Origin: Vibrio syngnathi | GTDB taxonomy: Bacteria > Pseudomonadota > Gammaproteobacteria > Enterobacterales > Vibrionaceae | NCBI RefSeq assembly: GCF_002119525.1 | Contig: NZ_CP017916.1 | Location: 1,302,001 to 1,366,000 of the forward strand | Length of the DNA: 64,000 nucleotides | Direction: 5' to 3' | In this document: piece after piece, positions 1 to 11,300 of the stretch | Layout: each line of letters begins with the position of its first letter | Position numbering within the stretch: position 1 is the stretch's first letter | Made by a program: the position numbers and the translations under genes | The notes under the pieces: generated by a model | What the model was told of the DNA's origin: nothing | Seen by the model: only the letters and a program-made list of their open reading frames with translations | Databases searched by the model: none

Positions 1-128
1 GACTTTCCGATAGTTTTAGACGCTTAATACCTTTAAGTTGCCCTGATTTAAGTTGTTCTAGAGTATGCAAACCTTAGCCTTATGAATAGATGTTCGAGGC
101 GCGTAGTTTACTTGTCTCAATCAAGAAA

Positions 129-152
129 GGCGAGCACCGGAACGATGCTCGC
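129..152 (-). terminator. Rho-independent terminator of the ABC-F gene
   Basis: A 7-bp perfect stem (GCGAGCA at 130-136 with TGCTCGC at 146-152) lies just past the stop of the minus-strand ABC-F gene. Read on the minus strand it is followed by CTTTCTTGA, a modest U-rich tail. Nothing else is recognisable in bases 1-128. Confidence 0.6.
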
Positions 153-184
153 TCAACTAAGCTAAGTGAACGAATTTACGAAGG

Positions 185-1759
185 TTAAAGTCGTATATGA
201 TTTTGGCTGACGCCGACCTCCTCAACAAAGTCGCTGTCATGACTCACCAAGATAAATGCGCCTTGGTATTCACGCAGAGCCGAAGCCAATATTTGCTTTG
301 AGTCTATGTCCAAGTGATTGTCTGGCTCATCAAGCAAAAGAAGTGGGGCATCCTGTTTATGACTGACGATCAACATCGCCAACTTCATTTTCTCGCCACC
401 ACTGAGGTGAGCGACTTTGCGATATACAGACTCTCGCCTGAATCCAATTCCCGCTAGCAGGGTTCGCGCGTCGCTCTCTGTTAATCCAAAGCTATGCGTT
501 GTTAAACTATCGAACATCGTATCGTTGTTGTCTAACAGACCAAAGTGTTGATCCAAATAGACGGTCGCCTCCAAGCGCTTAATCGAGCCTTTATAATTGG
601 CGTGTTGACTGTGAATCGCTTTTAACAGTGTCGATTTTCCGCACCCGTTAGCCCCGGTTAGATAGCATCGTTCCCCTTGTGATAGAGAGAAGCTAATAGG
701 AGCACCAGAACCAAAACTCAGGCGACACTCTTCAACGGTTAATAGTGAGTGATTTTTAGAACTATTCGCTTGTTGTAGGTACAACGCTTGCGGCTTCAGT
801 TGCTCTTGCTGTTCTTTAAGAGATTGAAGCTTATGTTGGTTTTGAGCCTTTAAGTTCTTGTGGCTTGTTGCCGATGCGCCTTGGGTTCGCCCTGCTTTAT
901 CTTTCATGGCATCCAATAATATCTTGGGTTGGCTACCTGATTTTCGGAGTCGGTTACCTTGAGCCTCACGTTGTTGAGCTTTTTCCTTGTTAATCTGAGC
1001 TTGGCGCTCGAGTCGTTTTTTTTCCGATTGATGATGTGTTATCTGCTTGTCCAGTGCTTCACTTTGACTCGACATTTGCGTGAAGTAATCATCGTAGTTT
1101 CCTTTGTAGAAACGTAATCCCAAACTGTTGAGATGATAGATCCCTTCCATGTGTCTCAATAAGCTTCGATCGTGACTGACGACAAGCACTTTTCCTTCAA
1201 ACAACTGGCACTGTTCTAGTAACCAATTACGCCCGTCGCTATCCAAATGGTTTGTCGGTTCGTCGAGAATCAGTACGTCGTAGTTTGATACGAATAAGCG
1301 ATGAAGCTGCAATAGGGATAGCTGCCCGCCGCTCAATGTATGGCACGGTGTGGTTAACCCACTGGTTATTTTCAATGCGGCTAAAAGTTGCTTTGTGTTC
1401 GCTTGTAAATCCCAATCCTCGCCAACGATATTGAAGTGCTGAAGTTCGCAGCTGCCTTGTTCTATGGCATGTAATGCGTCTAACTTTTCGGTGATCCCCA
1501 AGAAGTCAGCAATGCTGGTTGTGCTATCCAATAGCTTTGAAGGCAACTGGGAGTAAAAGCCGATCGAGCCTTGTCTGGAAACACTGCCTGATGTGGGTTG
1601 TGTTTGCCCGACCAGTAACGAAAGCAGTAGTGACTTTCCAGCCCCATTTCTTCCGACCAAGCCTGTCAGGCGACAGCTCAAACTAAAGGTGATGTCTTTG
1701 AATAACCACTCACCAGTATCGAGCTGGAATGAGAGATTGTTGGCTAATATAGTAGGCAT
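185..1759 (-). CDS. ABC-F family ATPase (ribosome-associated)
   Basis: 524 residues with two ABC ATPase domains and no membrane segments, the layout of ABC-F proteins that act on the ribosome. Domain 1 (about 1-230) has Walker A GRNGAGKS near residue 37, signature LSGGQ and Walker B DEPTNHLD. Domain 2 (about 335-524) has Walker A GANGCGKST, signature LSGGE and DEPDNHLD. The linker (about 235-330) is rich in Lys, Gln and Arg, as expected for the P-site interaction motif. The ATG is preceded by a strong GGGAGGT. Whether it gives antibiotic resistance or is a housekeeping translation factor cannot be told from sequence alone. It is monocistronic with its own terminator. Confidence 0.9.
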   Translation of the reverse strand: MPTILANNLSFQLDTGEWLFKDITFSLSCRLTGLVGRNGAGKSLLLSLLVGQTQPTSGSVSRQGSIGFYSQLPSKLLDSTTSIADFLGITEKLDALHAIEQGSCELQHFNIVGEDWDLQANTKQLLAALKITSGLTTPCHTLSGGQLSLLQLHRLFVSNYDVLILDEPTNHLDSDGRNWLLEQCQLFEGKVLVVSHDRSLLRHMEGIYHLNSLGLRFYKGNYDDYFTQMSSQSEALDKQITHHQSEKKRLERQAQINKEKAQQREAQGNRLRKSGSQPKILLDAMKDKAGRTQGASATSHKNLKAQNQHKLQSLKEQQEQLKPQALYLQQANSSKNHSLLTVEECRLSFGSGAPISFSLSQGERCYLTGANGCGKSTLLKAIHSQHANYKGSIKRLEATVYLDQHFGLLDNNDTMFDSLTTHSFGLTESDARTLLAGIGFRRESVYRKVAHLSGGEKMKLAMLIVSHKQDAPLLLLDEPDNHLDIDSKQILASALREYQGAFILVSHDSDFVEEVGVSQNHIRL

Positions 1760-2167
1760 AAAAATACCTCCCTTTACGTGTAAACGAGTAAAAGGGGTGA
1801 GGCGCTTTTCTACATAAAATCCATGTCGGACTCTAACAGCAGATCGCCAAAGACGTTACTTAGGTAGCGTACCAATCAAAGATAGGAAATAGAGTGCTGA
1901 TCTGATTTCTGTTTTTAAGGTACTGATCTTAAAGATGTAGCTTGTCAAAAAACGGATCTTTAAGAGCTTGATTTGTCGCGAAAATAGATGACGAAGTAAC
2001 GCCCACTAACCCCGAGTGTCCAAATGATTTTTATAAAAATAAATCGGATGTCAGGATGTTAGTACTTCATTATGGCGTTATTCTCTTTTGAAATGATGGT
2101 GGGATGGTACTGAAAGAACGTACTCTGAGTCAATATGCTAAAGTGATTAAATTGTGTTCAAATGATT

Positions 2168-2187
2168 AAAGCGCCAGTGAGGCGCTC
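2168..2187 (-). terminator. Terminator of the ALDH-TetR operon
   Basis: GCGCC-N5-GGCGC stem about 40 bases downstream of the TetR stop; on the minus strand it is followed by TTTAATC, a weak U tract. The rest of the 1760-2224 spacer is AT-rich and holds no gene or RNA that I recognise. Confidence 0.5.
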
Positions 2188-2224
2188 TAGAACGTTCTTT
2201 GGAAACCAGACTTTTCGACGGTAG

Positions 2225-2803
2225 TTACAGTTTCTGCCCACCGACGGCACGCCAGCACATGTCAAAGCTATCGCTGATGTACTTGGCTGACTGCTCTGGT
2301 GGTAACTCATTCTGCTCAGTCAACCAGTTTGCACAAATCAAAAAGTGGCTGTGGATGAAGTGCCTAACAAGGTTGATGTCTAACACCATCAGCTCACCAG
2401 TTTCCTGTCCTTTCAAAATGACCTCGTCTAACGATGCGAACATCTTTGAGACGATGACTTCTCGAGTTTGAGTCGTTGGGTCGAAATGAACATTGGTGAA
2501 AAACTTCATCGCAACTGGATTTTCTAGCGCCCATTCAAGCCCTGTGATCCACATGAACTTAAAGGCTTGGTAGCGATCTTGTTCAGCGATTTCTGTGTGC
2601 TGGTCAAGGGTAGAAAATAGCTCTATTTTCAGTTCACGAAACAGTTCATCAATCAGTAGAGATTTGTTCTCGAAGTGGTGAAACAGTGTCGCTTTTGCGA
2701 CGCCTGCTGTTTTCGCTATTTGTCCTGTAGATGTGCCCTCTAGCCCTTGTTGAGAGAAGAGCAGAAGCGCAGCATCTAGGATTTTTTGTCTTTTAGTGAT
2801 CAT
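2225..2803 (-). CDS. TetR/AcrR family transcriptional regulator
   Basis: 192 residues. The N-terminal 50 residues are a typical TetR helix-turn-helix (ILDAALLLFSQQG, TSTGQIAKTAGVAKATLFHHF); the rest is a helical ligand-binding domain of normal length. The start codon overlaps the stop of the upstream aldehyde dehydrogenase (ATGA), so the two are translationally coupled. The regulator probably controls its own operon through the palindrome at 4258-4277. The ligand is unknown; an aldehyde or fatty compound is a guess from the neighbour. Confidence 0.9.
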   Translation of the reverse strand: MITKRQKILDAALLLFSQQGLEGTSTGQIAKTAGVAKATLFHHFENKSLLIDELFRELKIELFSTLDQHTEIAEQDRYQAFKFMWITGLEWALENPVAMKFFTNVHFDPTTQTREVIVSKMFASLDEVILKGQETGELMVLDINLVRHFIHSHFLICANWLTEQNELPPEQSAKYISDSFDMCWRAVGGQKL

Positions 2804-4236
2804 CGATTGAGTACTTTGAACATCAGTTTTTTGATTGGGTTGTTGTAAGGAGGATGCATTAACTTGGTGAAGTTGATTTTTCCTCTACTTAGAACGGTTT
2901 TGGCATGACTAAAGGTCTTGAAGCCTTCGATGCCGTGGTAGTGACCCATGCCTGAAGGGCCGATGCCACCGAACGGCGCGTCTTCTGCTGCCACATGTAC
3001 TAAAGAGTCGTTAATGCAAACGCCACCGGAATGTGTGTTCGACAAGAACTGGTCTTGGGTTTCTTTAGTATGGCTCATCAGGTACAAAGCAAGTGGACGT
3101 TCTCTTGCTGTGATGTAGCTGATCGCTTCTTCAATAGAATCATAAGGCACGATAGGCAGAATAGGGCCAAACAACTCTTCTTGCATCGCGACCATGTCGT
3201 CATTCACTTCGGTGAGAAGGTGTGGTGTCATTCTGTGGTTCACATCATCTTGTGCTTGTTCTGTCACCGTGTGAACAACCGCGCCTTTCGCTTGCGCGTC
3301 TTCAATCACACCTTTCAAGCGATTGTATTGGCGCATATTGATGACAGAAGTTAAGTCCTTACTCTCAATACCTGCTTTATACAGTTTCTTGAAATAACGT
3401 TTATAGGCAGTGATGAACTCGTCCGTTTTATCTCGCGGCAATAATATGTAATCGGGTGCCACGCAAATCTGGCCAGCGTTTAAGCTTTTTGCAAACAGGA
3501 TGCGTTCAACGGCGTCAGCCACATCAAAGTCAGGGGCAATGATGGTTGGAGATTTGCCGCCTAACTCCAAAGTTACTGGCGTTAAGTTGTCGGCTGCTGC
3601 TCTCATTACGTGCTTACCCACAACAGTCGAGCCAGTAAATAGAATATGGTCAAACGGGAGCTGACTAAATTTAGCAGAAACATCTGCTTCGCCTTCGATA
3701 ATCGCAACCTGATCTTCGTTAAATCCTTCAGCCAACATGGCTTTTAAAACTCGGTTGGTCGCTGGAGTGAACTCAGACATCTTGAGCATTGCAGTATTAC
3801 CTGCCGCCAGCGCCGTGATGAGGGGCCCTAAAGAGAGCATCACCGGGAAGTTCCAAGGAACAATGATACCGACAACACCAACTGGTTGATAATGAACGGT
3901 GATCTTCGCGGGTGTCAGCATTAAGCCTGCTTTTCTGCGAGATGGCTTCAACCATTTCTTAAGGTTCTTCAGGCTGTAATTGATCTGGTGAAGAGAAGGG
4001 GTGATATCAGCAATCAAGCTGTCATGTTTTGCACGATGGCCATAATCTTCAGACACCGCCTCAATCAATTGCCCTTGGTAGCGCATTAGCAACGCTTTTA
4101 ATTCCGAGAGGTTTTTTCTTCTCTGCTCAAGCGTTGGATTAACATTACTGCGGTAGTGATTTTTTTGTCGGTTGAATATTTTATCCATGTCGTTGATGTT
4201 CGACGTGGTTGGTTCAAGGTCTAGATTATGGCTCAT
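2800..4236 (-). CDS. Aldehyde dehydrogenase, coniferyl-aldehyde dehydrogenase type
   Basis: NAD(P)-dependent aldehyde dehydrogenase of about 478 residues that oxidises an aldehyde to the acid. Visible hallmarks are GIIVPWNFP (cofactor-binding region), the general-base Glu in LELGGKSP, the catalytic Cys in NAGQICVAPDY, and EELFGPILP. The unusual C-terminal basic-hydrophobic tail (PIKKLMFKVLNR) resembles the membrane-proximal class 3 or CalB-type enzymes. I chose the ATG at 4236 because AGGGGA stands just before it; an in-frame Met at 4320 would place the TetR palindrome inside the gene. The substrate is not determined by sequence. First gene of a two-gene operon with the TetR regulator. Confidence 0.85.
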   Translation of the reverse strand: MSHNLDLEPTTSNINDMDKIFNRQKNHYRSNVNPTLEQRRKNLSELKALLMRYQGQLIEAVSEDYGHRAKHDSLIADITPSLHQINYSLKNLKKWLKPSRRKAGLMLTPAKITVHYQPVGVVGIIVPWNFPVMLSLGPLITALAAGNTAMLKMSEFTPATNRVLKAMLAEGFNEDQVAIIEGEADVSAKFSQLPFDHILFTGSTVVGKHVMRAAADNLTPVTLELGGKSPTIIAPDFDVADAVERILFAKSLNAGQICVAPDYILLPRDKTDEFITAYKRYFKKLYKAGIESKDLTSVINMRQYNRLKGVIEDAQAKGAVVHTVTEQAQDDVNHRMTPHLLTEVNDDMVAMQEELFGPILPIVPYDSIEEAISYITARERPLALYLMSHTKETQDQFLSNTHSGGVCINDSLVHVAAEDAPFGGIGPSGMGHYHGIEGFKTFSHAKTVLSRGKINFTKLMHPPYNNPIKKLMFKVLNR

Positions 4237-4257
4237 AGTATCCCCTAAATTCGAAAG

Positions 4258-4277
4258 CTGACCGATTGGTTGGTCAG
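4258..4277 (-). promoter_or_regulatory. Palindromic operator for the TetR regulator
   Basis: CTGACC-N8-GGTCAG, a perfect 6+6 inverted repeat 21 bases upstream of the aldehyde dehydrogenase start. Size and symmetry are typical of TetR-family operators (TGACC...GGTCA). Its position over the 5' leader or promoter suggests autorepression of the operon. Binding is inferred. Confidence 0.65.
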
Positions 4278-4781
4278 TTGAAATTACAAGAATATCCATG
4301 TGAATACAAGATATGTGCAATAAAAGTTCAATAATTGAGCGGTTTCGACATTGAAGTGAGTGAGTTTTAGTTGGAAGAACGAAGTGTTTATAGGTATCGA
4401 ATCACGGGATACAAGTTGTGTTTGTGATAGCGAGGGTTCAGATTGGGAAGTGCTCTTATTCGTCACTACTCTGACTTAACCTCACCCAATGACTAAGGGT
4501 TTTATGCTTCCAATGTATTTTATTCAGCTGATTTTTTATTAGAAAGTGCTTTGTGTTTAATGCGCTGTAGCTTGTTTCTTACCCTAAAACCTTGTAATAC
4601 CTTACCTGCCACTTTAAGTCGGATCGTCGATAAAAAAACGCAATCGTCACCACAAATATCAATGGTTGGACTCGCTCTTCATAATATCGGTTAATGCAGC
4701 CAACAAATCGTTTTCGAGCGTTTTTTGTTGGGTTATACCTCGCTATTCCCAAGAGGTATCTTCTGTTGATGGCCCTATAGT
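4278..4781. other. Intergenic region between divergent ALDH and speA
   Basis: About 500 bases carrying the divergent promoters and the speA leader. A short minus-strand frame at 4284-4466 lacks family features and I do not call it. No clear riboswitch fold or protein gene is recognisable. Confidence 0.4.
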
Positions 4782-6704
4782 GTGAGGTCTCTAGAATTGG
4801 AAAATTCGGTTAATTTGGAACGCATCCGTGCTGAGTATAATGTAAAGCACTGGAGCCAAGGTTTTTATGGAATTGATGATAACGGCGAGGTGTATGTTTC
4901 ACCGAGCGAAACTGATCATCAAGTTCCACTTAGTCAGATCGTAAAACAGTTAGAGCAGCGAAATATTGGTTTGCCTGCTCTTGTGCGTTTTCCTCAAATA
5001 GTGCATCAACGTGTGCACAATATCTGTAACGCATTTAACCAAGCGATCGACGAATATCAGTATGACAACCGTTACCTGCTTGTTTACCCGATTAAAGTTA
5101 ACCAACAGAAAGAAGTGGTTGACGAGATCTTAGCGAGCCAAGCTCAATTAGAGCAAAAGCAGCTAGGCCTAGAGGCGGGCAGCAAGCCTGAACTATTAGC
5201 GGTATTGGCACTGGCTCAAAAAGCAAGCTCAGTGATCGTGTGTAACGGTTACAAAGACAGAGAATACATCCGTCTTGCGCTGATTGGCGAGAAGCTAGGG
5301 CACAAAGTATTTATCGTTCTAGAGAAGTTATCAGAGCTTGATCTTGTTCTTTCTGAAGCGAAAGCGCTTGGCGTGAAACCTCGTTTAGGTTTGCGTATTC
5401 GTCTTGCTTCTCAAGGCGCAGGTAAATGGCAAGCAAGTGGTGGGGAGAAGTCGAAGTTTGGTTTGTCTGCATCACAAGTGCTGACCGTTATTGAACGTTT
5501 AAAAGCAGAAGACCAACTCGATGTTTTAGAATTAGTGCATTTCCATCTTGGCTCACAAATGGCCAATATTCGTGATGTGCGAAATGGTGTGAGCGAAGCG
5601 GCTCGTTTCTACTGTGAACTGCGCGATATCGGTGCTCAATTGAAGTACTTAGATGTTGGTGGTGGTTTGGCGGTCGATTATGACGGTACACGCAGCCAGT
5701 CTTCAAACTCAATGAACTACGGTTTGCTGGAATACGCTCGCAATATTGTGATGACAGTAGGGGATATCTGTAAGCTCTACAATCAGCCACAACCTGTGAT
5801 CATTTCTGAATCTGGTCGCTCACTGACTGCGCACCATGCAGTGCTTGTGACTAACGTGATTGGTACTGAAAGCTACTCGCCAGAAGACATGGCAGCGCCA
5901 GAAACAGACGCCCCAATGTTGCTAAACAACATGTGGAAGAACTTCTTAGAGCTAGATGCGGGTAATGATGACCGAGCGTTGATCGAGATCTACAACGACA
6001 CGCAAAGTGATATCGCAGAAGCACATAACCAATTTGCCACAGGCATGCTGAATCTTCAGCACCGTGCTTGGGCTGAGCAGATGTCTTTGCGTATTAACTA
6101 TGAACTTAGTTCTCGAATGAGCACTAAGAACCGTTATCACCGTCCAATTTTGGACGAGTTGAGCGAGCGTTTAGCCGACAAGTTCTTCGTGAACTTCTCG
6201 CTGTTCCAATCGTTGCCAGATGCTTGGGGTATCGATCAGGTATTCCCTGTATTGCCTCTAAGTGGTTTGGATAATGCGGATGAGCGACGCGCTGTAGTAC
6301 TGGATATCACCTGTGATTCTGACGGTACGATTGATCAGTACGTTGACGGTCAAGGTATTGAAACAACGCTGCCAGTTCCTGCGTGGAACCCAGATGAACC
6401 ATACCTGATGGGCTTTTTCTTAGTCGGCGCATACCAAGAGATCTTGGGTGATATGCATAACCTATTTGGTGATACCCACAGTGTCGTGGTGAATGTTGAT
6501 GAAAGTGGCCAAGCGAATATCGACTACATCAATGAAGGCGATACGGTTGAAGACATGATGCGTTATGTTCATATCGATACGGATCTGATCCGTCAGAACT
6601 ACAAAGAATTGGTCACGGCGAAAGTACCAGCTCAAGAGCAGCAAAGCGTACTTGAAGAGTTAGAACAAGGCTTGATGGGTTATACTTATCTTGAGGATTT
6701 TTAA
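4782..6704 (+). CDS. speA: Biosynthetic arginine decarboxylase
   Basis: PLP- and Mg-dependent decarboxylase that turns arginine into agmatine, the first step of the agmatine route to putrescine. About 640 residues, close to the E. coli enzyme (658). The PLP-lysine motif YPIKVNQQ lies near residue 105, the glycine-rich [12 protein letters not shown] near 290, HFHLGSQ near 255, and the C-terminal active-site cysteine in [11 protein letters not shown]. The start is uncertain: the first in-frame initiator is a GTG at 4782 with no good ribosome site close by, and TTG codons follow. Its stop overlaps the start of speB, so the pair is an operon. Confidence 0.95.
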   Translation: MRSLELENSVNLERIRAEYNVKHWSQGFYGIDDNGEVYVSPSETDHQVPLSQIVKQLEQRNIGLPALVRFPQIVHQRVHNICNAFNQAIDEYQYDNRYLLVYPIKVNQQKEVVDEILASQAQLEQKQLGLEAGSKPELLAVLALAQKASSVIVCNGYKDREYIRLALIGEKLGHKVFIVLEKLSELDLVLSEAKALGVKPRLGLRIRLASQGAGKWQASGGEKSKFGLSASQVLTVIERLKAEDQLDVLELVHFHLGSQMANIRDVRNGVSEAARFYCELRDIGAQLKYLDVGGGLAVDYDGTRSQSSNSMNYGLLEYARNIVMTVGDICKLYNQPQPVIISESGRSLTAHHAVLVTNVIGTESYSPEDMAAPETDAPMLLNNMWKNFLELDAGNDDRALIEIYNDTQSDIAEAHNQFATGMLNLQHRAWAEQMSLRINYELSSRMSTKNRYHRPILDELSERLADKFFVNFSLFQSLPDAWGIDQVFPVLPLSGLDNADERRAVVLDITCDSDGTIDQYVDGQGIETTLPVPAWNPDEPYLMGFFLVGAYQEILGDMHNLFGDTHSVVVNVDESGQANIDYINEGDTVEDMMRYVHIDTDLIRQNYKELVTAKVPAQEQQSVLEELEQGLMGYTYLEDF

Positions 6705-7630
6705 TGGACGATTTATTTACCAAACCCGATTACTCGCTGTACTCCAATGCGATGACGTTTATGCGTCGTCCGTTGGTACAAAACCCAATTGATAACGACG
6801 CTGATGTGGTTGTGTTGGGTGCGCCGTTAGATATGGCGACGTCGGGTCGTCCGGGCGCTCGTATGGGACCGGATGCGATTCGTCGTGCGTCAGTAAACTT
6901 GGCGTGGGAAGGCAAAAAATTCCCTTGGGACTTCAATGTATTTGAACATACCTCGGTGATTGATGCTGGCGATCTTGTGTTTGATTGCGGTGATGCTGAA
7001 GATTTAACTCAGCGTTTAGAAGCGGCTGCAAATGCGATTCTAAACAGTGGAAAAACACTGTTAGGTTTAGGTGGCGATCACTTCATTACATTGCCTTTGC
7101 TAAGAGCATACGGCAAGAAGTACGGTGAAATGGCTCTGATTCACTTCGACGCGCACACTGACACGTACAGTCAGGGCAGTCGTTACGATCATGGAACTAT
7201 GTTCTACCATGCGCCAAATGAAGGTTTAATTTCGCCTGAACATTCAGTGCAAATTGGTATTCGTACAGAGTACAAGCAGGAAGGCCACGGCTTTAATGTT
7301 ATTAATGCGATGCAAGCGAATGACATGAGCGTTGACGAGATTATTGCTCAAGTGAAAGGTATTGTTGGTGATAAGCCTGTGTATCTGACATTTGATATCG
7401 ATTGTCTGGATCCTGCTTTTGCTCCGGGTACTGGCACACCAGTGTGTGGTGGTTTGAATTCAGATAAAGTGCTCAAAATCATCCGCGGCTTACAAGGTAT
7501 CAACATGGTTGGTATGGATGTGGTAGAAGTGTCTCCAGCCTATGACCAAAGTGAAATTACCGCTCTAGCTGGTGCAACTATCGCACTTGAGCTACTCTAT
7601 GTTTGGACAGCAAATCGCTTAACCAAATAA
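6704..7630 (+). CDS. speB: Agmatinase
   Basis: Mn-dependent ureohydrolase converting agmatine to putrescine and urea, completing the pathway begun by speA. 308 residues, normal length. The metal-binding motifs are all visible: [20 protein letters not shown] and [16 protein letters not shown]. The ATG overlaps the speA stop (TAATG), so expression is coupled. A strong terminator follows about 75 bases downstream. Confidence 0.96.
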   Translation: MDDLFTKPDYSLYSNAMTFMRRPLVQNPIDNDADVVVLGAPLDMATSGRPGARMGPDAIRRASVNLAWEGKKFPWDFNVFEHTSVIDAGDLVFDCGDAEDLTQRLEAAANAILNSGKTLLGLGGDHFITLPLLRAYGKKYGEMALIHFDAHTDTYSQGSRYDHGTMFYHAPNEGLISPEHSVQIGIRTEYKQEGHGFNVINAMQANDMSVDEIIAQVKGIVGDKPVYLTFDIDCLDPAFAPGTGTPVCGGLNSDKVLKIIRGLQGINMVGMDVVEVSPAYDQSEITALAGATIALELLYVWTANRLTK

Positions 7631-7706
7631 AATAGTTAGCGAGCCATATTGAACGTGACAATCTCGTTTTACGGATAAATACGATATTGCGGTACATGAT
7701 CTTCTA

Positions 7707-7740
7707 AAAGCCGCCCGAGTTAAACTCGGGCGGCTTTTTT
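7707..7740 (+). terminator. Rho-independent terminator after speAB
   Basis: GCCGCCCGAGT and ACTCGGGCGGC form a long GC-rich stem with a 2-base loop region, flanked by AAAA and TTTTTT. It is a textbook terminator. Confidence 0.9.
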
Positions 7741-7846
7741 GTATCTATTTTTTGTCCTAAAACGTATTCCTTTTGATATGTGTATATCCAATGATAAGTC
7801 ATGACTACTGTTCCTCCATAGCACTTTAATATGTTGATGGGTATAT

Positions 7847-7984
7847 ATGAAACTGGCAAAATATACGCTTAATAAATGGTTTTTCATCCGCTTTGTGCTG
7901 AACATTGTCTCAAGTTTGGGACTACTCTCTGCTTTATTGCTATCACATCGTTTGCCTCAAGCAATGTCTTATATTCGCTCATGA
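7847..7984 (+). CDS. Possible small membrane protein, 45 residues
   Basis: An ATG frame of 45 codons encoding a basic N-terminus followed by a hydrophobic stretch (FFIRFVLNIVSSLGLLSALL) and a short polar tail, as in single-span small membrane proteins. A weak GATGGG lies upstream. No family is recognised. It sits alone between the speAB terminator and the giant adhesin gene. It may be chance, since the region is AT-rich and no conservation can be judged here. Confidence 0.3.
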   Translation: MKLAKYTLNKWFFIRFVLNIVSSLGLLSALLLSHRLPQAMSYIRS

Positions 7985-8352
7985 TTTATCTACTTTATTC
8001 CTGTATATCTTTATAAGATTAAAGAGACGCAATATCGATGTGAGTTTATTTGCATATAAATCAATACACTACTAACGTTTAATTTGTGTTTTAGAAATCC
8101 ATAGAGAATAAGTGAATTTGTGAAAAGGAGCCTCTTAGCACAGACATGGCATTTTTTATCAGGAAGACTAGGCTTAACAGTAAGTAAACTATAAAAAAAC
8201 AGGCTAAATACTTATCTCTTTTTAATTCGACGAGGCACAACAATAGATTGGCCGTTGATGAGCGTTAAGTATGAATTTGATTAAAGCCTGTAATGACAAG
8301 CAGAAATAATTTGCACAGCTCTAGATAAGAGTACTGTGATAACGGGGGATAT
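7985..8352. other. Upstream region of the giant adhesin gene
   Basis: About 370 AT-rich bases with several poly-A/T runs. I see no sigma-54 site, no c-di-GMP riboswitch core and no second gene. A good ribosome site (GGGGGAT) lies immediately before the adhesin ATG. Confidence 0.4.
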
Positions 8353-11300
8353 ATGGATATTGAGGTTTCACGCCAAGCTGCGGTTGTTGAAGCAGTAAGT
8401 GGAGATGTGGTTGTAGTAAAGTCTGACGGCGCTCCAAGAAAAGTGTTAGTTGGCGATATCATCCGTGAAAATGAGATAGTTATTACGGCAAATAATGCAG
8501 AACTTGTATTAGGTGTTGCAAATGGCGAAGTCCTAGTTGGAGACAACTGCGTTGGATGTCTTGAACAAGAGTTATCTTGGGCTGATGCACCAATCGCCGG
8601 AGAAGTTAATTTCGATCTCGAGCAAGCTGACGACGGAGCCTTTGCTGCTGATGATATTGCGGCAATCCAAGCCGCTATTTTAGGTGGCGCTGACCCGACT
8701 GAAATTCTGGAAGCAACGGCTGCTGGTGAAGGGCTAGGGTCAGCAAATGCTGGTTTTGTTACTATTGAGTACAACAATATTCAAACTCAGCCCTCGACAT
8801 TCTTTGAGACTTCAGGGCTTGCGAGGGAAGAGGTAGACGAACCACGCGAGGAATTTAGAACGATCACACGTTCTGCTGGTGGTCAATCAATCAGTGAATC
8901 ACTCACTGAAGGTTCCATTTCTGGTAATACCTACCCCCAATCTATTACAACCACCGAAACCATTACAGCGGGCAGCTTAGCTTTAGACCCAGACTCTTTT
9001 GTACCAGACACATTATCCCTCGCTTCACTCCTCAGTGAGCTTAATAGCGACATTACCTCAAGCGGTCAAGTCGTCACGTTTACTTACGACTCGGTGACGA
9101 ATTCCATCGTTGGTGTTCAAGGCTCTGACGAAGTATTACGTATCGATATTGATGCTACTAGTGTTGGCAATAATATCGATATCTCGTTAACCACCACGAT
9201 TTCTCAATCTATTGATCACGTTCCGTCTATCGGTGGTGGTCAGGTCTCTTATACTGGCGATCAAATTAACTTAGCTTTTGATATTCAAGGTGAAGACTCC
9301 GCAGGAAACCCAATAGCATCACCAATTAATGCACTGGTTACTTTATTTGACGGGGCGAATCCGTCTGCTGAAAGCGTTAATATCAATAATGTAGAAACGA
9401 GTAGTGCACCTATTGAAGGCACTTTTTCTAATATTGGAAGTGATAAACTTCAATCCGCTGTCTTTGATGCACGTGCGTTAGAAGAGTTTGATGGATTGCT
9501 CAGTGATAACCAAAATACGGTTGCAAGACTGTCTGATGACGGAACAACGATCACTCTGTCTATTCAAGGGAGAGGTGAGGTTGTTCTCACAATCTCTCTC
9601 GATACCGATGGCACATATAATTTCCAACAGTTTAAACCAATAGAAGAAGTGAGCTCCGACACGCTTTCATTCTCTCTACCGATCACGGTTACCGATTTTG
9701 ACCAGGATGTCGTAACGAATACGATTAAGGTTGATATCTCTGATGGTGATAGCCCGTTCATTATTAATGTTGATGGCATCGATGTTGATGAGTCAGGCAT
9801 TGTTGGCGGGTCACAAGAGGGAACAGCCCCAGTAGGTGGTATTGGCAGTATCACAGCAAGTGTTTTTGAAAGTGACATTATTGACCATTACGAACTTGAA
9901 CCGACTGAATTTAATACAACGGGAGCCTTGGTTTCTAATGGTGCTGCCGTTCAGTTAGAGTTAGTTAGTCAAACCAATGGTGTGAGAACGTATGAAGGTT
10001 ATGTTGAGGTCAATGGATCTCGAACTACGGTCTTTGACATTAAAGTCGATAGCCCATCACTAGGAAATTACGAATTTACTCTGTATGAATCGCTTTCACA
10101 CCAAGGTGCTGAAGGTGAGTTGCTAACCTTTGTATTGCCCATTTACGCGGTTGACGCGGATGGCGACCGCTCTGCACTATCTGGTGGGTCAAATACACCA
10201 GAAGCTGCTGAGATTTTAATCAGTGTAAAAGATGATGTGGTCGAACTCATCGATAATGTCGTTTCCGTCGATGAACCGACTTTGGCGGGTGATACTGTTG
10301 TTTCTTATAATCTATTCAACTTTGAGGGCGCGGATGGTTCGACAATCCAATCACTGTCTTACGATGGGGTCGAATACAAGTTAGACCAAAATCTACTCCC
10401 AGATACGGCACAAACTTTCCCATTTACAGAAGGGGTGGCAACGATTTCACTCAATGGTGATTTTAGCTTTGAAGTCGCTCGTGATATCAACCACTCAAGC
10501 AGCGAAACCATAGTAAAACAATTTTCCTTTTTAGCTGAAGATGCTGATGGCGACGAGAGCTTTTCAACGCTTGATCTTAGTATTACTGATGGCCAAGATC
10601 CGGTAATTAACCTAGTTCCACCAGTGACATTATCTGAAACGAATCTTGGTGATGGATCTTCGCCAAGCGGAAATGCGGTTAGCGCCACTGAAACGATTAC
10701 GTTTACAGCCGGTAGTGATGATGTCGCGAGTTTTCGAATTGATCCAAACTTGTTCAATACTAATGATACGCTCAAATCGAATGGGCTTGTCGTTGAACTC
10801 AAGGAAGACCCCCAGAACTCAGGTACTTACATAGGTTTTGTTAACGATGGGGTAAACCCTGATGTCCCAGTATTCACGATTAGCTTTTCTACCAGTACAT
10901 TAGGGGAATACACCTTCACGCTGCTTGAAGCGTTAGATCATGAAGATGGCCTTGCAAATAACGAGCTAAACTTTGAACTGCCTGTTTACGCCGTGGACAC
11001 TGATGGCGATAGCTCGCAAATTTCCCCGCTTACAATGACCATCGGTGATGATGTGCAAATCATGAAAGATGGTGTGCTCAATATTGTTGAACCGACGGTT
11101 GCGGATTTGGCTGCTGGTACGGTGACGACTGCCACCATTGATGTAATGCCTGAGCAGAGTGCTGATGGCGCGACCATCACCCAGATCACGTATGATAATA
11201 CCGTTTATACCTTGGATCAGAGCTTAACGGGAGAGCAACTGATTCCAGTTTCTGAGGGCAAACTGTTCGTTACCCTTGAAGGTGAAATACGCTTTGAACC

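Noticed and set aside
4284..4466. A 60-codon minus-strand frame upstream of the aldehyde dehydrogenase
   Set aside because: It overlaps the aldehyde dehydrogenase promoter region and shows no ribosome site or family pattern.
7985..8352. c-di-GMP riboswitch upstream of the adhesin
   Set aside because: I looked because c-di-GMP often controls such adhesins, but the conserved riboswitch core is not visible.
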